Under the pieces are notes generated by a model. It did no database searches. It saw nothing but the letters and a program-made list of their open reading frames with translations, and was not told the origin of the DNA. Shown here piece by piece: positions 16,105 to 24,769 of a DNA stretch of 64,000 bases; the stretch's first letter is position 1; each line of letters opens with the position of its first letter. The stretch comes from Enterococcus diestrammenae (GTDB taxonomy: Bacteria > Bacillota > Bacilli > Lactobacillales > Enterococcaceae): positions 93,788 through 157,787 of the forward strand of contig NZ_MAEI01000001.1 in NCBI RefSeq assembly GCF_009933255.1, given 5' to 3'. A program made the translations under genes and the position numbers.

Positions 16105-18048
16105 TTATGGATATACTTTACGCCCTGCTTGGTCGGCAATACCCGATTTTCGCCAGAAATAAGTATTGATTTGATCTCGCCACTCCACGGCCAGCTCTCG
16201 TTGCCATTGCAGCAACTCTTTGACATTTTGATAAGAATTCTGGTCAACATGAGGACCGATTTCTTCCCAAACAGCTTGATAGTCCTCAACTCGTTTAACA
16301 CCTTCAAAATGCGTATCATAGATGTCTTGAATCAAGGTTTTGCCATTGTGTAGTCGATGCGTGTAGGGCACATGGTGAAACCATAACAACAACTCATCGG
16401 GACAAGTTGTTAAATCATTAAAGTAATCTCGGATAGCTGGCGCATATTGTGACACGTAATCCGTTCCTGAAGTTGTTCGATCATTGCCAATACCCAGATG
16501 GTCAGCAAAATGATACGTTCCCCACCGATCATATTCATAACCATCGATATTGGGCCCATCGTGGGTTCCTGGCGTCACCATAAAACCGACACCTCGAGGA
16601 GCTGTATACATGCCATAGGTTTCCCGAGAAGTCACCAAAAGATCTGCCAACTTTTTCGTTTGATCCTCAGCTAAATCGAAAGTTAAGCCAATCCAACGTT
16701 GGGCACAGTCTTGGGTGGTCAGCTGATTGTTCCAACACAGTTTGCCATAACCATAGAGATTGATTTGCATCAGCTTATGGCCAGTCCAGTTTTCTGACAT
16801 GCCCACCACTCCTACGGCACAAATACCACTGTAAGCTGGTTGTGGTGAAGTGTTTTTCAATAATTCCTTCACTTGGCCTGGTACGTCTTCATTGCGACAA
16901 TCAAAATCCAATGCTTCTTTCCACACGGGCAATTGATAATAAACGGCTTTTTGATGCCCCGTATATTCCTGAGTCAATTGAAACTCAATGATATGATTGG
17001 TCTTTCGCAACCCACTCAACAAAGGAGAAATGGGCTCTCGCACTTGGAAATCCAGTGGGCCAAGCTTAATTTGTAGGCTAACATTTTCAACAAATTTCCC
17101 ATCCAAAGGCATAAAATGATCATACGCTGCTTTGGCACGGTCAATGCTACGGTCCCGCCAGTTTTGCTGATGATTATAAACAAAACAACGCCATACCAAA
17201 TGTCCACCATGAGGTTGCAATAGCCTGCCAAACAGATTGGCCCCATCATCATGCCCACGACCATAAGCAAAGGGCCCTGGTTCCCCTTCCGAATCCGCTT
17301 TCACTACAAAGCCCCCAAAATCAGGAATATAACGATATAAAGCATCAATTTTTTCTTGCCAGAAAGCGATGACTTCTTTAGCAAGAGGATCCGCTGTTTC
17401 CAAACCACCAATCGCTTTAGGGGCAGCAAAGTTCACACTAAGGTATAGCTTAATTCCGTAAGAGCCCAAAATTTCATCAATCAGTCGCAATTCGCCAAAA
17501 TGCTCCTCGCAAATGAGGGCTTTGGCTGCACCACGAACATTCACGTTATTAATTGAGATAGCATTAATTCCCACAGATGCTAAAAGACGAGCGTAGGACT
17601 CAATCAGTTGGTAATCCTTACGAAATTCATTGTCTTTAAAGAAAATGGAATCTCCGGCATAGCCTCGTTCAATTGTTCCATCCATATTATCCCAGTGATT
17701 AATCATCCGTAGCGCTTGGTCTGGCACACTTGTAAAAGAAGTGAAGGCTTCTCCCAATATCAATTTTTCATACAAGGCAAATAAGCCATAGAGTAAGCCT
17801 TTTGTCGTATTACTCTGAATAGCAACATGATTTTGCTCCCCTTTTACTCGATAGCCTTCCCTTCCCAAACACTCTTCTGTTACAAGTGAAAAGGCCAAGT
17901 CCCCTTCACTTGCTACTTCTGTTGTCAAATTCAGTAATGTGCCTACTTCTCGGCGAATACTTCTTGCCACTAAATCATACGCAGGCAATGAGAAATGTTG
18001 AAAAGAATGACTGGCTACTTTTCGTAACCAACATAAATCGCGAGTCAT
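16105..18048 (-). CDS. aguA: Glycoside hydrolase family 67 alpha-glucuronidase
   Basis: Removes (4-O-methyl-)D-glucuronic acid from the non-reducing end of xylo-oligosaccharides (aldouronates); EC 3.2.1.139. The 647 residues are slightly shorter than many bacterial GH67 enzymes, but both ends look intact: the start DLCWLRK matches the family N-terminus and AGGTGA precedes the ATG. Family landmarks are HWDNMDGTIERGYAGDSIFF, FGGFVVKADSEGEPGPF (acid Glu), NVSLQIKLGPLDFQVREP (Asp) and HIIEFQLTQEYTG (Glu). There is no signal peptide, so substrates must be imported, consistent with the LplA/LplB transporter. It is downstream of xylA in one unit, 73 bp away. Confidence 0.95.
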   Translation of the reverse strand: MTRDLCWLRKVASHSFQHFSLPAYDLVARSIRREVGTLLNLTTEVASEGDLAFSLVTEECLGREGYRVKGEQNHVAIQSNTTKGLLYGLFALYEKLILGEAFTSFTSVPDQALRMINHWDNMDGTIERGYAGDSIFFKDNEFRKDYQLIESYARLLASVGINAISINNVNVRGAAKALICEEHFGELRLIDEILGSYGIKLYLSVNFAAPKAIGGLETADPLAKEVIAFWQEKIDALYRYIPDFGGFVVKADSEGEPGPFAYGRGHDDGANLFGRLLQPHGGHLVWRCFVYNHQQNWRDRSIDRAKAAYDHFMPLDGKFVENVSLQIKLGPLDFQVREPISPLLSGLRKTNHIIEFQLTQEYTGHQKAVYYQLPVWKEALDFDCRNEDVPGQVKELLKNTSPQPAYSGICAVGVVGMSENWTGHKLMQINLYGYGKLCWNNQLTTQDCAQRWIGLTFDLAEDQTKKLADLLVTSRETYGMYTAPRGVGFMVTPGTHDGPNIDGYEYDRWGTYHFADHLGIGNDRTTSGTDYVSQYAPAIRDYFNDLTTCPDELLLWFHHVPYTHRLHNGKTLIQDIYDTHFEGVKRVEDYQAVWEEIGPHVDQNSYQNVKELLQWQRELAVEWRDQINTYFWRKSGIADQAGRKVYP

Positions 18049-18121
18049 CAGTTCACCTAACCTTCATTAATTTTTTGTACAAGAAAAGGGGCCTAAAAAG
18101 ACCCCTCAGCATTTAAACGGC

Positions 18122-19426
18122 TTATAAATAATCGTTCAAGATATTTTTCACATATTCGATATGACTGGATTTCAAGACAGGATCTTCATGGCTTACAGCA
18201 TAGTCATACAAGCTTTCCAAGTCTTCTTCATCGTTCATGATTTTTTTGCCCAGACCTTCATTAAAGGAAGCATAACGTTCTTCTTTCAAATCATCGAAGA
18301 AACGATCTTCTTTCAATTTCGCTGCATTTTTCAATCCGCGAGCAAAGGTATCCATCCCAGCGATATGCGCCAAGAACAAATCTTCAGCTTCGAAAGCGGA
18401 ACGACGTACTTTGGAGTCAAAGTTGATCCCACCAGGAGCGATACCGCCATTTTCCAAGACTTCGTACATCGCCAAAGTCACGTCCATGACATTGGTAGGG
18501 AATTCATCGGTATCCCAGCCCAACAAGACATCCCCTTGGTTGGCATCCAAGGAACCTAATGAATCATAGCAACGTGCTACTGCAATTTCGTGTTCAAATG
18601 TATGACCAGCTAAAGTAGCATGGTTCGCTTCCAAGTTCAATTTGAAGTCGCCTTCTAAACCGTAATGTTGGATAAAGGCCATCGTAGTCGCTGCATCAAA
18701 GTCATATTGATGTTTTGAAGGTTCTTTTGGTTTTGGTTCCAACAAGAATTGAGGTTTGTGACCAATTTTTTCGCCATAAGCAATCGCCATTTTGAAAAGA
18801 CGAGCGATATTGTCTTGTTCAAGTTTCATGTTGGTATTCAGTAAAGTTTCGTATCCTTCACGGCCACCCCAGAAGACATAGTTTTCACCGCCAAGTTTTT
18901 TGGAGATGTCTAAGCCTTTTTTCACTTGTGCTGCAGCAATCGCATAAACTTCAGCGTTATTTGTTGAAGCCGCACCGTTAACAAAACGTGGATTAGAAAA
19001 CATGTTGGCAGTGTTCCAAAGTAATTTAATCCCTGTTTGGTCCATTTTTTCTTTGATCAAGTCGGTAATTTCATCTACATTTGCAAAGAATTCTTCTAAG
19101 CTATCGCCTTCTGGTGCGATATCCACATCATGGAAACAGAAGTATTCTGCACCTAATTTTTCACAAATTTCAAAGAAGGCTTCTACCCGATTTTTGGCAG
19201 TTTCCATTGGGGTTTCACCAAACCAAGGGCGTTGGTTTACTGGATTACCAAATGGATCAGAACCATCTTGAGTCATTGTATGCCAATAAGCAATGGCAAA
19301 ACGAAGATGATCCTTCATTTTTTTGCCCATCACTACTTCATCTGGATTGTAGTGGCGGAATGCAAACATATTTTTTGTGTCTGTGCCTTCATATTGAATC
19401 TTGTTGATACTTGGAAAATAACTCAT
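18122..19426 (-). CDS. xylA: Xylose isomerase
   Basis: Interconverts D-xylose and D-xylulose (EC 5.3.1.5), a class II enzyme of 434 residues. The catalytic and metal ligands are in CFHDVDIAPEG (His about 102), FWGGREGYE, LLEPKPKEPSKHQYD, NLEANHATLAGHTFEHE and LGWDTDEFPTN. The ATG at 19426 follows GGAGGG; an upstream in-frame start lacks a site. It is the first gene of the xylA-aguA unit, directly behind a textbook promoter with XylR operator and cre-like sequence. Confidence 0.96.
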   Translation of the reverse strand: MSYFPSINKIQYEGTDTKNMFAFRHYNPDEVVMGKKMKDHLRFAIAYWHTMTQDGSDPFGNPVNQRPWFGETPMETAKNRVEAFFEICEKLGAEYFCFHDVDIAPEGDSLEEFFANVDEITDLIKEKMDQTGIKLLWNTANMFSNPRFVNGAASTNNAEVYAIAAAQVKKGLDISKKLGGENYVFWGGREGYETLLNTNMKLEQDNIARLFKMAIAYGEKIGHKPQFLLEPKPKEPSKHQYDFDAATTMAFIQHYGLEGDFKLNLEANHATLAGHTFEHEIAVARCYDSLGSLDANQGDVLLGWDTDEFPTNVMDVTLAMYEVLENGGIAPGGINFDSKVRRSAFEAEDLFLAHIAGMDTFARGLKNAAKLKEDRFFDDLKEERYASFNEGLGKKIMNDEEDLESLYDYAVSHEDPVLKSSHIEYVKNILNDYL

Positions 19427-19447
19427 TGAAAATCCCTCCATCAAATA

Positions 19448-19520
19448 GGTTGTTTAGTTTAACTAACTAACTTCTCTTAAAGGATAGCGCAACCTTTTTA
19501 AATTGTCAACCGCTTTCACG
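19448..19520 (-). promoter_or_regulatory. xylA promoter with XylR operator and cre-like site
   Basis: Minus strand: TTGACA (19504-19509), 17 bp, TATCCT (19481-19486). The -35 overlaps TGAAAGCGGTTGACA (19504-19518), a partial cre. The operator at 19452-19472 (AGTTAGTTAGTTAAA, then CTAAAC) lies just downstream of the -10, where a bound repressor would block transcription. Confidence 0.75.
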
Positions 19521-19632
19521 TATCTTTTTTTCAGTTTTTTTAAAGAAATGCGCTACTCCCACAGCTACCTTCATCCCCTCCTATTAATAAGAAAACAAGA
19601 TTGCCTTGCTAACGGAGAATCAGCCGGATTGT

Positions 19633-19683
19633 AGACTTGGTATTAGGAGTTTTCACTTGTGAAAACTTTATAATACCAAGTCT
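19633..19683. repeat. Long inverted repeat of unknown role
   Basis: AGACTTGGTATTA pairs perfectly with TAATACCAAGTCT, and inside it AGTTTTCAC with GTGAAAACT. It has no T-run, unlike the adjacent terminator at 19684-19721, so a simple terminator role is not supported. Confidence 0.7.
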
Positions 19684-19721
19684 AAAAAAGGCAAGCCCTC
19701 TTTCAAGGTTGCTTGCCTTTA
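19684..19721 (-). terminator. Terminator of the marR-yitT unit
   Basis: On the minus strand AAGGCAAGC, 14-base loop, GCTTGCCTTTTTT. Confidence 0.8.
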
Positions 19722-19755
19722 CGCTTTTGTATTTAAGCCTTGCTAGAAAAGTTGA

Positions 19756-20388
19756 TTACTCCACCTTAGCCGGCTTTTCCTGATGCATCCAAGCTGGCAA
19801 ATGAAATTCTTGTACGATACCGATGAGTTGTCCTGAAAGTATGACTGTCAGCAATGAAAAACCAATGCGACTCAAGGGAATATAGCTTAAAGACAATACC
19901 AAGACGACCAAATCACTAGCAAGGTAGGCCCACTGAATTTTCATTTTAAAAACTTTGGCAATACTCATGGCCATAGCATCATCTCCACCCGGGGCACCAC
20001 CTGCTCGAACACAAAGCCCACAGCCAACCCCGACAAAGATAGCTCCTACTACTGCTGCCAAAAGTGGCGTGTCACCGATATGGGGCCAAAAAGGTCCGAT
20101 TGCTTCAAAAAGACTATAACTAGCAGAAAAACCCACAGAAGCGACAATGGAATAAAATATGAACTCTCGCCCTAATATTTTCCAGCCAGCCGCATAACAT
20201 AACATATTGAAGATGAACCCAGTGATTGCTGGTGACAAATGAAACCAATGATCTAGTAACAGGGTCAGCCCCAGACCACCACCTTCAGTCACACCACTGA
20301 AGGAATGGATATTAAATAAGCCAAAAGATAAGATTGTACTCCCCAAAATCACCATCACTAGTGCCCGGGGTTTAATTGTTTTTAACAC
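19756..20388 (-). CDS. YczE/YyaS/YitT-family membrane protein
   Basis: Integral membrane protein of 210 residues with five to six hydrophobic segments, unknown transport or sensing role. The TEGGGLGLTLLLDHW and CVRAGGAPGGDDAMAMSIAK motifs are those of the YitT/YczE group. It is shorter than typical YitT proteins and lacks their C-terminal DUF2179 domain, which fits the YczE branch. The start was moved to GTG at 20388, because GGAGG lies eight bases before it; a longer frame would start with a TTG that overlaps this site. It follows the MarR gene by 132 bp. Confidence 0.8.
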   Translation of the reverse strand: MLKTIKPRALVMVILGSTILSFGLFNIHSFSGVTEGGGLGLTLLLDHWFHLSPAITGFIFNMLCYAAGWKILGREFIFYSIVASVGFSASYSLFEAIGPFWPHIGDTPLLAAVVGAIFVGVGCGLCVRAGGAPGGDDAMAMSIAKVFKMKIQWAYLASDLVVLVLSLSYIPLSRIGFSLLTVILSGQLIGIVQEFHLPAWMHQEKPAKVE

Positions 20389-20520
20389 AGTATTTTCCTC
20401 CAAAACAGATAAGTTATTTTTGTTGATGAATGTAACCAGCCTTATTTCACCAATTTGTACTCTTCACAAAACTGAATCAATCGTTGGTCTGGTCATAATT
20501 TTCTGGACTTATCTGTTTCG

Positions 20521-20976
20521 CTACAAATGTTTGCTCTTCTCTTGACGGGTTGCCGTAGCCTGTAGTTCTTTTGTAAAAGTTTCTAAGGCATCGATAAAGT
20601 CCGGCGAATAAGCCTGCAACGTTTGTGCTAATGCCTGATGCTCTGCTTGATAAACTGGTGCCAAGACGGTTTGTCCATAGACATGCCCTTGCTGGGTGAG
20701 GCGAATCGTTTTTTCGTTATTGTGACTGGCAGGCTCTAAACGGACGTAGCCTTGTGCCACGCATTCTTTTACGATCGTATTCAAAGTCGTCTTAGGGATC
20801 AGCCATTTTTCACTCAGCTCTTTTTGGGAATAAGCCATCCCGTCATCCAGTGCATAAAGTAAGGTTAAAGTATTTTCCTTAATACCAATCTCCTTACATT
20901 GGCGGGAGTAGACGCCATCGATAACATTGACTGCCAAAATCAAGCGGCGAATCTGCTCTTGCAAGTGGTCCGTCAT
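20521..20976 (-). CDS. MarR-family transcriptional regulator
   Basis: Winged-helix regulator, 151 residues. The DNA-binding core is about residues 35-100: LTLLYALDDGMAYSQKELSEKWLIPKTT forms the helix-turn-helix and YVRLEPASHNNEKTIRLTQQG the wing. AAAAGGAG precedes the ATG. A strong promoter with a perfect palindrome at its start point lies 160 bp upstream, which suggests autoregulation. The downstream YitT-like gene is the likely co-transcribed target. Confidence 0.9.
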   Translation of the reverse strand: MTDHLQEQIRRLILAVNVIDGVYSRQCKEIGIKENTLTLLYALDDGMAYSQKELSEKWLIPKTTLNTIVKECVAQGYVRLEPASHNNEKTIRLTQQGHVYGQTVLAPVYQAEHQALAQTLQAYSPDFIDALETFTKELQATATRQEKSKHL

Positions 20977-21431
20977 TGGAAAAAGCTCCTTTTAACTAAA
21001 AATTAACCTGGCTGAACGAATTCGATTCCTTCTTGCGAGTTCAGTTAAAACAGCGATAGGATTCCCTTATCTTGAGTGGGCTCCGTCTGAATACTGAAAG
21101 ACGCTAGTTCGCAAAGCCAAATCTATAAAAAAACAAGTACGAATTCGTACTACCGGTAAGTTTAGTGGGAAAATACGCTCTTGTCAAGCTTACTATAAGA
21201 AGGATTAATGAATTCTTTATCTAGAAACAGCCGAAAAATACCAACTTTTACGGTGCTATTTAACTAATAGATAGTTAAAGCCAAGTAAAGAATAACCTGC
21301 AAATACGCCATCTGATAGGATTTTGTGGTAAACTAAAAAGATGAAAAATGTCTGTCCGGCTCCTATCACTGACTTCTGACGATGATAGCAGTCCCAACAG
21401 CTAGCAAATATTTAACCGAGGTGAAAAAAAT
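20977..21431. other. 455-bp divergent intergenic region marR/def
   Basis: Contains the marR promoter and palindrome (21136-21187) and a second CGAATTCG core at 21017-21024 inside the long marR leader. A def promoter is not clear; TAAACT at 21329-21334 could be its -10. Confidence 0.5.
21136..21187 (-). promoter_or_regulatory. marR promoter with 16-bp perfect palindrome at the start point
   Basis: Minus strand TTGACA (21182-21187), 17 bp, TAAACT (21159-21164). AGTACGAATTCGTACT (21136-21151) is a perfect palindrome located where transcription would start, a typical repressor position. Confidence 0.7.
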
Positions 21432-21995
21432 ATGATCACAATGGATGATATCATCCGGGAAGGCCATCCTACGCTGCGGGAAGTAGCGGCTGAGGTGCGC
21501 TTGCCTCTAAGTGACGAAGATATCCAGCTTGGCGCGGATATGCTACAATTTTTAAAAAACAGCCAAGACCCCGAAAAAGCCGAAGAACTCCACCTCAGAG
21601 GCGGCGTCGGTTTAGCAGCACCCCAACTAAATATCAAAAAACGTATCATCGCTTTACACGTCCCTTCGAGTGATCCAGAGCATCCGGAACCAACCTTAAG
21701 TGAGGTTATGTATAATCCTAAGATTTTGAGTCATTCCGTTCAAGATGCTTGTCTTGGTGATGGCGAAGGGTGTCTTTCAGTGGACCGGGAAGTTCCCGGC
21801 TACGTGGTGCGCCATGCTCGTGTGACGGTATCCTACTATGACCTCGCAGGGAAGAAACAAAAACGGCGTCTAAAAAACTACGAAGCGATTGTCGTTCAAC
21901 ATGAAATCGACCACTTAAACGGTATTATGTTCTATGACCATATCAACGAAGGCAATCCTTTCGCCCTTCAACAAGGTGTGTTGGTGATTGAATAA
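21432..21995 (+). CDS. def: Peptide deformylase
   Basis: Removes the formyl group from the N-terminal methionine of new proteins (EC 3.5.1.88). The 187 residues contain the three diagnostic motifs: GVGLAAPQ (about 58-65), EGCLS (about 113) with the metal-binding Cys, and HEIDHLNG (about 158) with the two His ligands. The insertion-rich layout is that of the type 2 enzymes of Gram-positive bacteria. GAGGTG precedes the ATG. Transcribed alone and closed by a strong terminator. Confidence 0.96.
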   Translation: MITMDDIIREGHPTLREVAAEVRLPLSDEDIQLGADMLQFLKNSQDPEKAEELHLRGGVGLAAPQLNIKKRIIALHVPSSDPEHPEPTLSEVMYNPKILSHSVQDACLGDGEGCLSVDREVPGYVVRHARVTVSYYDLAGKKQKRRLKNYEAIVVQHEIDHLNGIMFYDHINEGNPFALQQGVLVIE

Positions 21996-22017
21996 TTGAT
22001 CTATTTTGGTCATACCT

Positions 22018-22072
22018 AAAAATGACTAGTCTTGGATTCGGGGAATCTTCCCCGAAAGACTAGTCATTTTTT
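22018..22072 (+). terminator. Terminator of def
   Basis: AAATGACTAGTCTT pairs with AGACTAGTCATTTTTT; an inner GGGGAA/TTCCCC hairpin caps the stem. Confidence 0.9.
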
Positions 22073-22264
22073 ATCGTAACTTACCAGGAAAGCTTTAGCA
22101 GCGTTTTAGAATTAAACATAACCAACCAAATTAAATCAAAATAGCGTGGAAACTGGTAAAATGACTCGTTATAAAAGTAGTTGTCCCGTCGTAATAATAC
22201 TCAAAGAATTGGATTCACCTTTTCAGTACTCTCTACAGACTGAGCATTCCCTATCCTTAAGTCG

Positions 22265-22323
22265 AAAAAACTCCTTAATAACAAGATTTTGGCAAACTCA
22301 TGTCTTGTTAGTAAGGAGTTTTT
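22265..22323 (-). terminator. Terminator downstream of niaR
   Basis: AACTCCTTA and TAACAAGA pair with TCTTGTTA and TAAGGAGTT; T-runs on both sides, so it can work in either direction. Confidence 0.75.
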
Positions 22324-22369
22324 GGTGAACATTAGCTTTTTCTCGTAATAGATAATTATCAACTTCTAC

Positions 22370-22891
22370 TTATTCCTGATACAGAATGCCTTTTTCAGCC
22401 AACGCCTGTTTAATTTGCTGAAAATCAGCTTCTGTTTGATAGCGAATCGTATGGAGATGGATGCCATTCGTCAGATTTGAAAGCAAGCGGGCATTGGAAT
22501 TACGGTAATTTTTCATAAAGTCTTTGACGTCTTTGGCCGTCTTGATCCGTAAGCTACCCACCAGTTCGCCATAGATTTCATGCTCCACAATAACGTCTAC
22601 CACTTCACCGCCATTAGTGACGATGATCTCTAGCTCTTCTTGGGTCTGACTAGCATCATGTTGAACAGCGATTTTTTTGGTCCGGCCTTTTTGATCTTTG
22701 GCCTGGTCCAGCTTGTAACCGCGACTAGTGGCGATGATTTCTTCACCGGCGGCCCGCAATAAAGCGACATCCCCTACGATAATTTGGCGACTTACGCCTA
22801 GCTCTTCGGCGAAGCGACTGGCACTAAGCGGTTTTTCCGATAGTTGTAAGCGTCGCAAGATCTCCTTGCGCCGGGCAGTTCCTTCTACCAT
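22370..22891 (-). CDS. niaR: NiaR, niacin-responsive transcriptional repressor
   Basis: Repressor of NAD precursor salvage and niacin uptake genes, 173 residues. The N-terminal HTH_11 winged helix (RRKEILRRLQLSEKPLSASR, then FAEELGVSRQIIVGDVALLR) is followed by a 3H domain, whose metal-binding histidines are likely those in VQHDAS, VEHEIYGE and IHLHTI. AGGAGG lies seven bases before the ATG at 22891. No NAD gene is adjacent, so its targets lie outside the window. Confidence 0.9.
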   Translation of the reverse strand: MVEGTARRKEILRRLQLSEKPLSASRFAEELGVSRQIIVGDVALLRAAGEEIIATSRGYKLDQAKDQKGRTKKIAVQHDASQTQEELEIIVTNGGEVVDVIVEHEIYGELVGSLRIKTAKDVKDFMKNYRNSNARLLSNLTNGIHLHTIRYQTEADFQQIKQALAEKGILYQE

Positions 22892-22931
22892 CTTCCATCC
22901 TCCTCTCTTTTTCTTGTAACAAAGGCCGGTC

Positions 22932-23774
22932 TTACACGCGACTATTTTGGTATTCTCTTGAACGTTTCATAATGTCGGCAAAAGTGTCGCTGATAGTGTT
23001 GGCAAACTCAGGGTTGCTGACTTGCTTTGCCACACTTTCTAAAACGGCTGTTTCCCGCTCGCTATCCAACACCGGCGTTTTCATCGTTTTCTTGATCGTC
23101 ACTACCTCATTGACGGCTACCATCCGTGCTTCTAAGAGCCGAACGATTTCTCGATCGATGGCGTCAATTTTTTTACGTGGTGCCGCAAGTAAATTTTCAG
23201 GGTTCGTTGGCGCCGATTCTTCCAACTCAATCTCCTTGATGACTTTGGCAGGATTGCCACCTAAAACCACGTTATCACCAAAAGATTTGGTCACTACAGC
23301 ACCTGCTGCCACAACCACATTGTCCCCGAGAGTCACTCCCGGCAAGATGGTGACGTTCCCACCAAACCAAGCATTGTTACCGACTTTGATGGGCTTACCG
23401 CCTTCAAGACCACTGTTACGTTTGACAGGATGCAAAGGATGCGTCGGAGTCAAAATTTGGCAACCTGGTCCCAACATGCAATTGTCACCGAATTCAATGG
23501 GGCAAACATCCAAAAAAGTACAATCAAAATTAGCGTAAAACTGTTTGCCGACGCTGATGTTGTAGCCATAATCAAAACGGACATTTGGCTCCAAATAAGG
23601 GCGTCCATCCGAAGCACCAAACGCTTCAGCTAATAGCAAACTCCGTAGGCTAGCGTCAGCTTCTTGATTGATTTGGTTTAATTTCAGCCGAGCTTCTTTA
23701 CGGTCAGCAATCAATTCAGGATCTGCCGAAAAATAAAGTTCTCCGGCAATCATTTTTTCTTTTTCGCTTTTCAT
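22932..23774 (-). CDS. Maltose-O-acetyltransferase-like protein fused to an AroQ chorismate mutase domain
   Basis: 280 residues with two domains. Residues 1 to about 187 are a left-handed beta-helix sugar O-acetyltransferase (MKSEKEKMIAGELYFSADPE start; DYGYNISVGKQFYANFDCTFLD, PTHPLHP and GNNAWFGGNVTILPGVTLG, GGNPAKVIKEIE). A short linker (ESAPTNPENLLAAP) leads to a type II chorismate mutase domain from about 198 (RKKIDAIDREIVRLLEARM, IKKTMKTPVLDSERE, RSREYQ), with the expected Arg, Lys, Asp-x-x-Arg and final Gln. The frame is continuous and GGAGG precedes the ATG, so the fusion is real in this sequence. It may link shikimate flux to an acetylation step, or the CM part may have lost its role; no aromatic gene is adjacent. 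Confidence 0.88.
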   Translation of the reverse strand: MKSEKEKMIAGELYFSADPELIADRKEARLKLNQINQEADASLRSLLLAEAFGASDGRPYLEPNVRFDYGYNISVGKQFYANFDCTFLDVCPIEFGDNCMLGPGCQILTPTHPLHPVKRNSGLEGGKPIKVGNNAWFGGNVTILPGVTLGDNVVVAAGAVVTKSFGDNVVLGGNPAKVIKEIELEESAPTNPENLLAAPRKKIDAIDREIVRLLEARMVAVNEVVTIKKTMKTPVLDSERETAVLESVAKQVSNPEFANTISDTFADIMKRSREYQNSRV

Positions 23775-23852
23775 AAGTCCTCCAGATTATTTCAGCAAGA
23801 AAACCTGCTTATGGTTAGTTAACGTTCTTGTCTTTCAGCTGCTATAACATCC

Positions 23853-24557
23853 TTATAGCAGCTGAAAAATATCTTCACCAGCACATTGTACCATGTCAAA
23901 AGCCACTGGCATAGACACTGGCGTTTGATTGATAGCGATGATTTTGGTCTTGGCTTTGGTATAGTGGATCAAGTCACAGAAGGGATGAACTTGAAAAGTC
24001 GTCCCTACCACTACGACGACATCCGCCTGAGCGACGGCTGCCACAGCTTGTTCGAGGATATCTTGGGTAAACCCTTCTCCGTAAAGCACGACTTCTGGAC
24101 GGATTTGCCCACCACAAGCGTGATGACGATCGCTTTTTAAGTATTCTTGCCAAGAAACTGGCTGCCCACATTGACGGCAATGGCACTGATACAATGTCCC
24201 ATGAAAATTCACCAATTGGCGGCTGCCGCTTTTCTCATGAAGGCCGTCAATATTTTGAGAAACCGTCCAGACTTTGCGCTCCTTTTCAGTTTCTAATTTC
24301 GCTATTTTTTCGTGAATCACATTGGGCTTGGCCTCTGGGTGGTAAAGATGCTTCACAAATTGGTAAAATTTGGCCGGCTCATGGAGTAAGCAATCATGGC
24401 TCAACAAATATTCCGGGGCCTCCAGACCGTGGTAAACCCCTTTTAAGGAACGATAATCAGGAATCCCAGAAGCAGTGGATACGCCTGCTCCTGTTAAAAA
24501 AGTCACTTTATGCGCTGCCAGAATCGTCGCAGCCACTTGTTCTTTTAGATTTTTCAT
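23853..24557 (-). CDS. SIR2-family NAD-dependent protein deacylase
   Basis: Sirtuin of 234 residues that removes acyl groups from lysines using NAD. Motifs in order: LTGAGVSTASGIPDYRS (NAD binding, about 19-35), QNIDGLHEKSGS (about 101), NFHGTLYQCHCRQCG with the catalytic His and first zinc pair, HACGGQIRPEVVLYGE, and VVGTTFQVHPF. The second zinc pair is unusual: the position three before the conserved Cys is His instead of Cys (HHACGG), which could still bind zinc. GAGGTGA precedes the start. No macrodomain partner is nearby. Confidence 0.92.
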   Translation of the reverse strand: MKNLKEQVAATILAAHKVTFLTGAGVSTASGIPDYRSLKGVYHGLEAPEYLLSHDCLLHEPAKFYQFVKHLYHPEAKPNVIHEKIAKLETEKERKVWTVSQNIDGLHEKSGSRQLVNFHGTLYQCHCRQCGQPVSWQEYLKSDRHHACGGQIRPEVVLYGEGFTQDILEQAVAAVAQADVVVVVGTTFQVHPFCDLIHYTKAKTKIIAINQTPVSMPVAFDMVQCAGEDIFQLL

Positions 24558-24769
24558 GGTGCGTCACCTCAGTTTTTAGTATACCCGTTTTCATATGGAT
24601 TTCCAAAATCTGTTTTTTTTCAACCACCTATGAAAAAAATCAAGCTAACCCCTTTTCATTTTAATAATTATATGATACGCTGTAGCAGGTTCGAATGAAT
24701 TTTTATACAATATACAACAATTAGTTGCATAAAAGCTAAATTGATTGCTTTTCGGAAAGGAACTTTTTT

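Larger units (their letters stand above)
21996..22369. other. 374-bp region between convergent def and niaR
   Basis: Holds only the two terminators listed here; nothing supportable is seen between 22073 and 22264. Confidence 0.5.

Noticed and set aside
20977..21431. T-box or riboswitch upstream of def or marR
   Set aside because: No T-box AGGGTGGNACCGCG sequence or other known core was found.
22146..22328. 60-residue plus-strand frame
   Set aside because: Runs through the terminator at 22265 and lacks a ribosome binding site.
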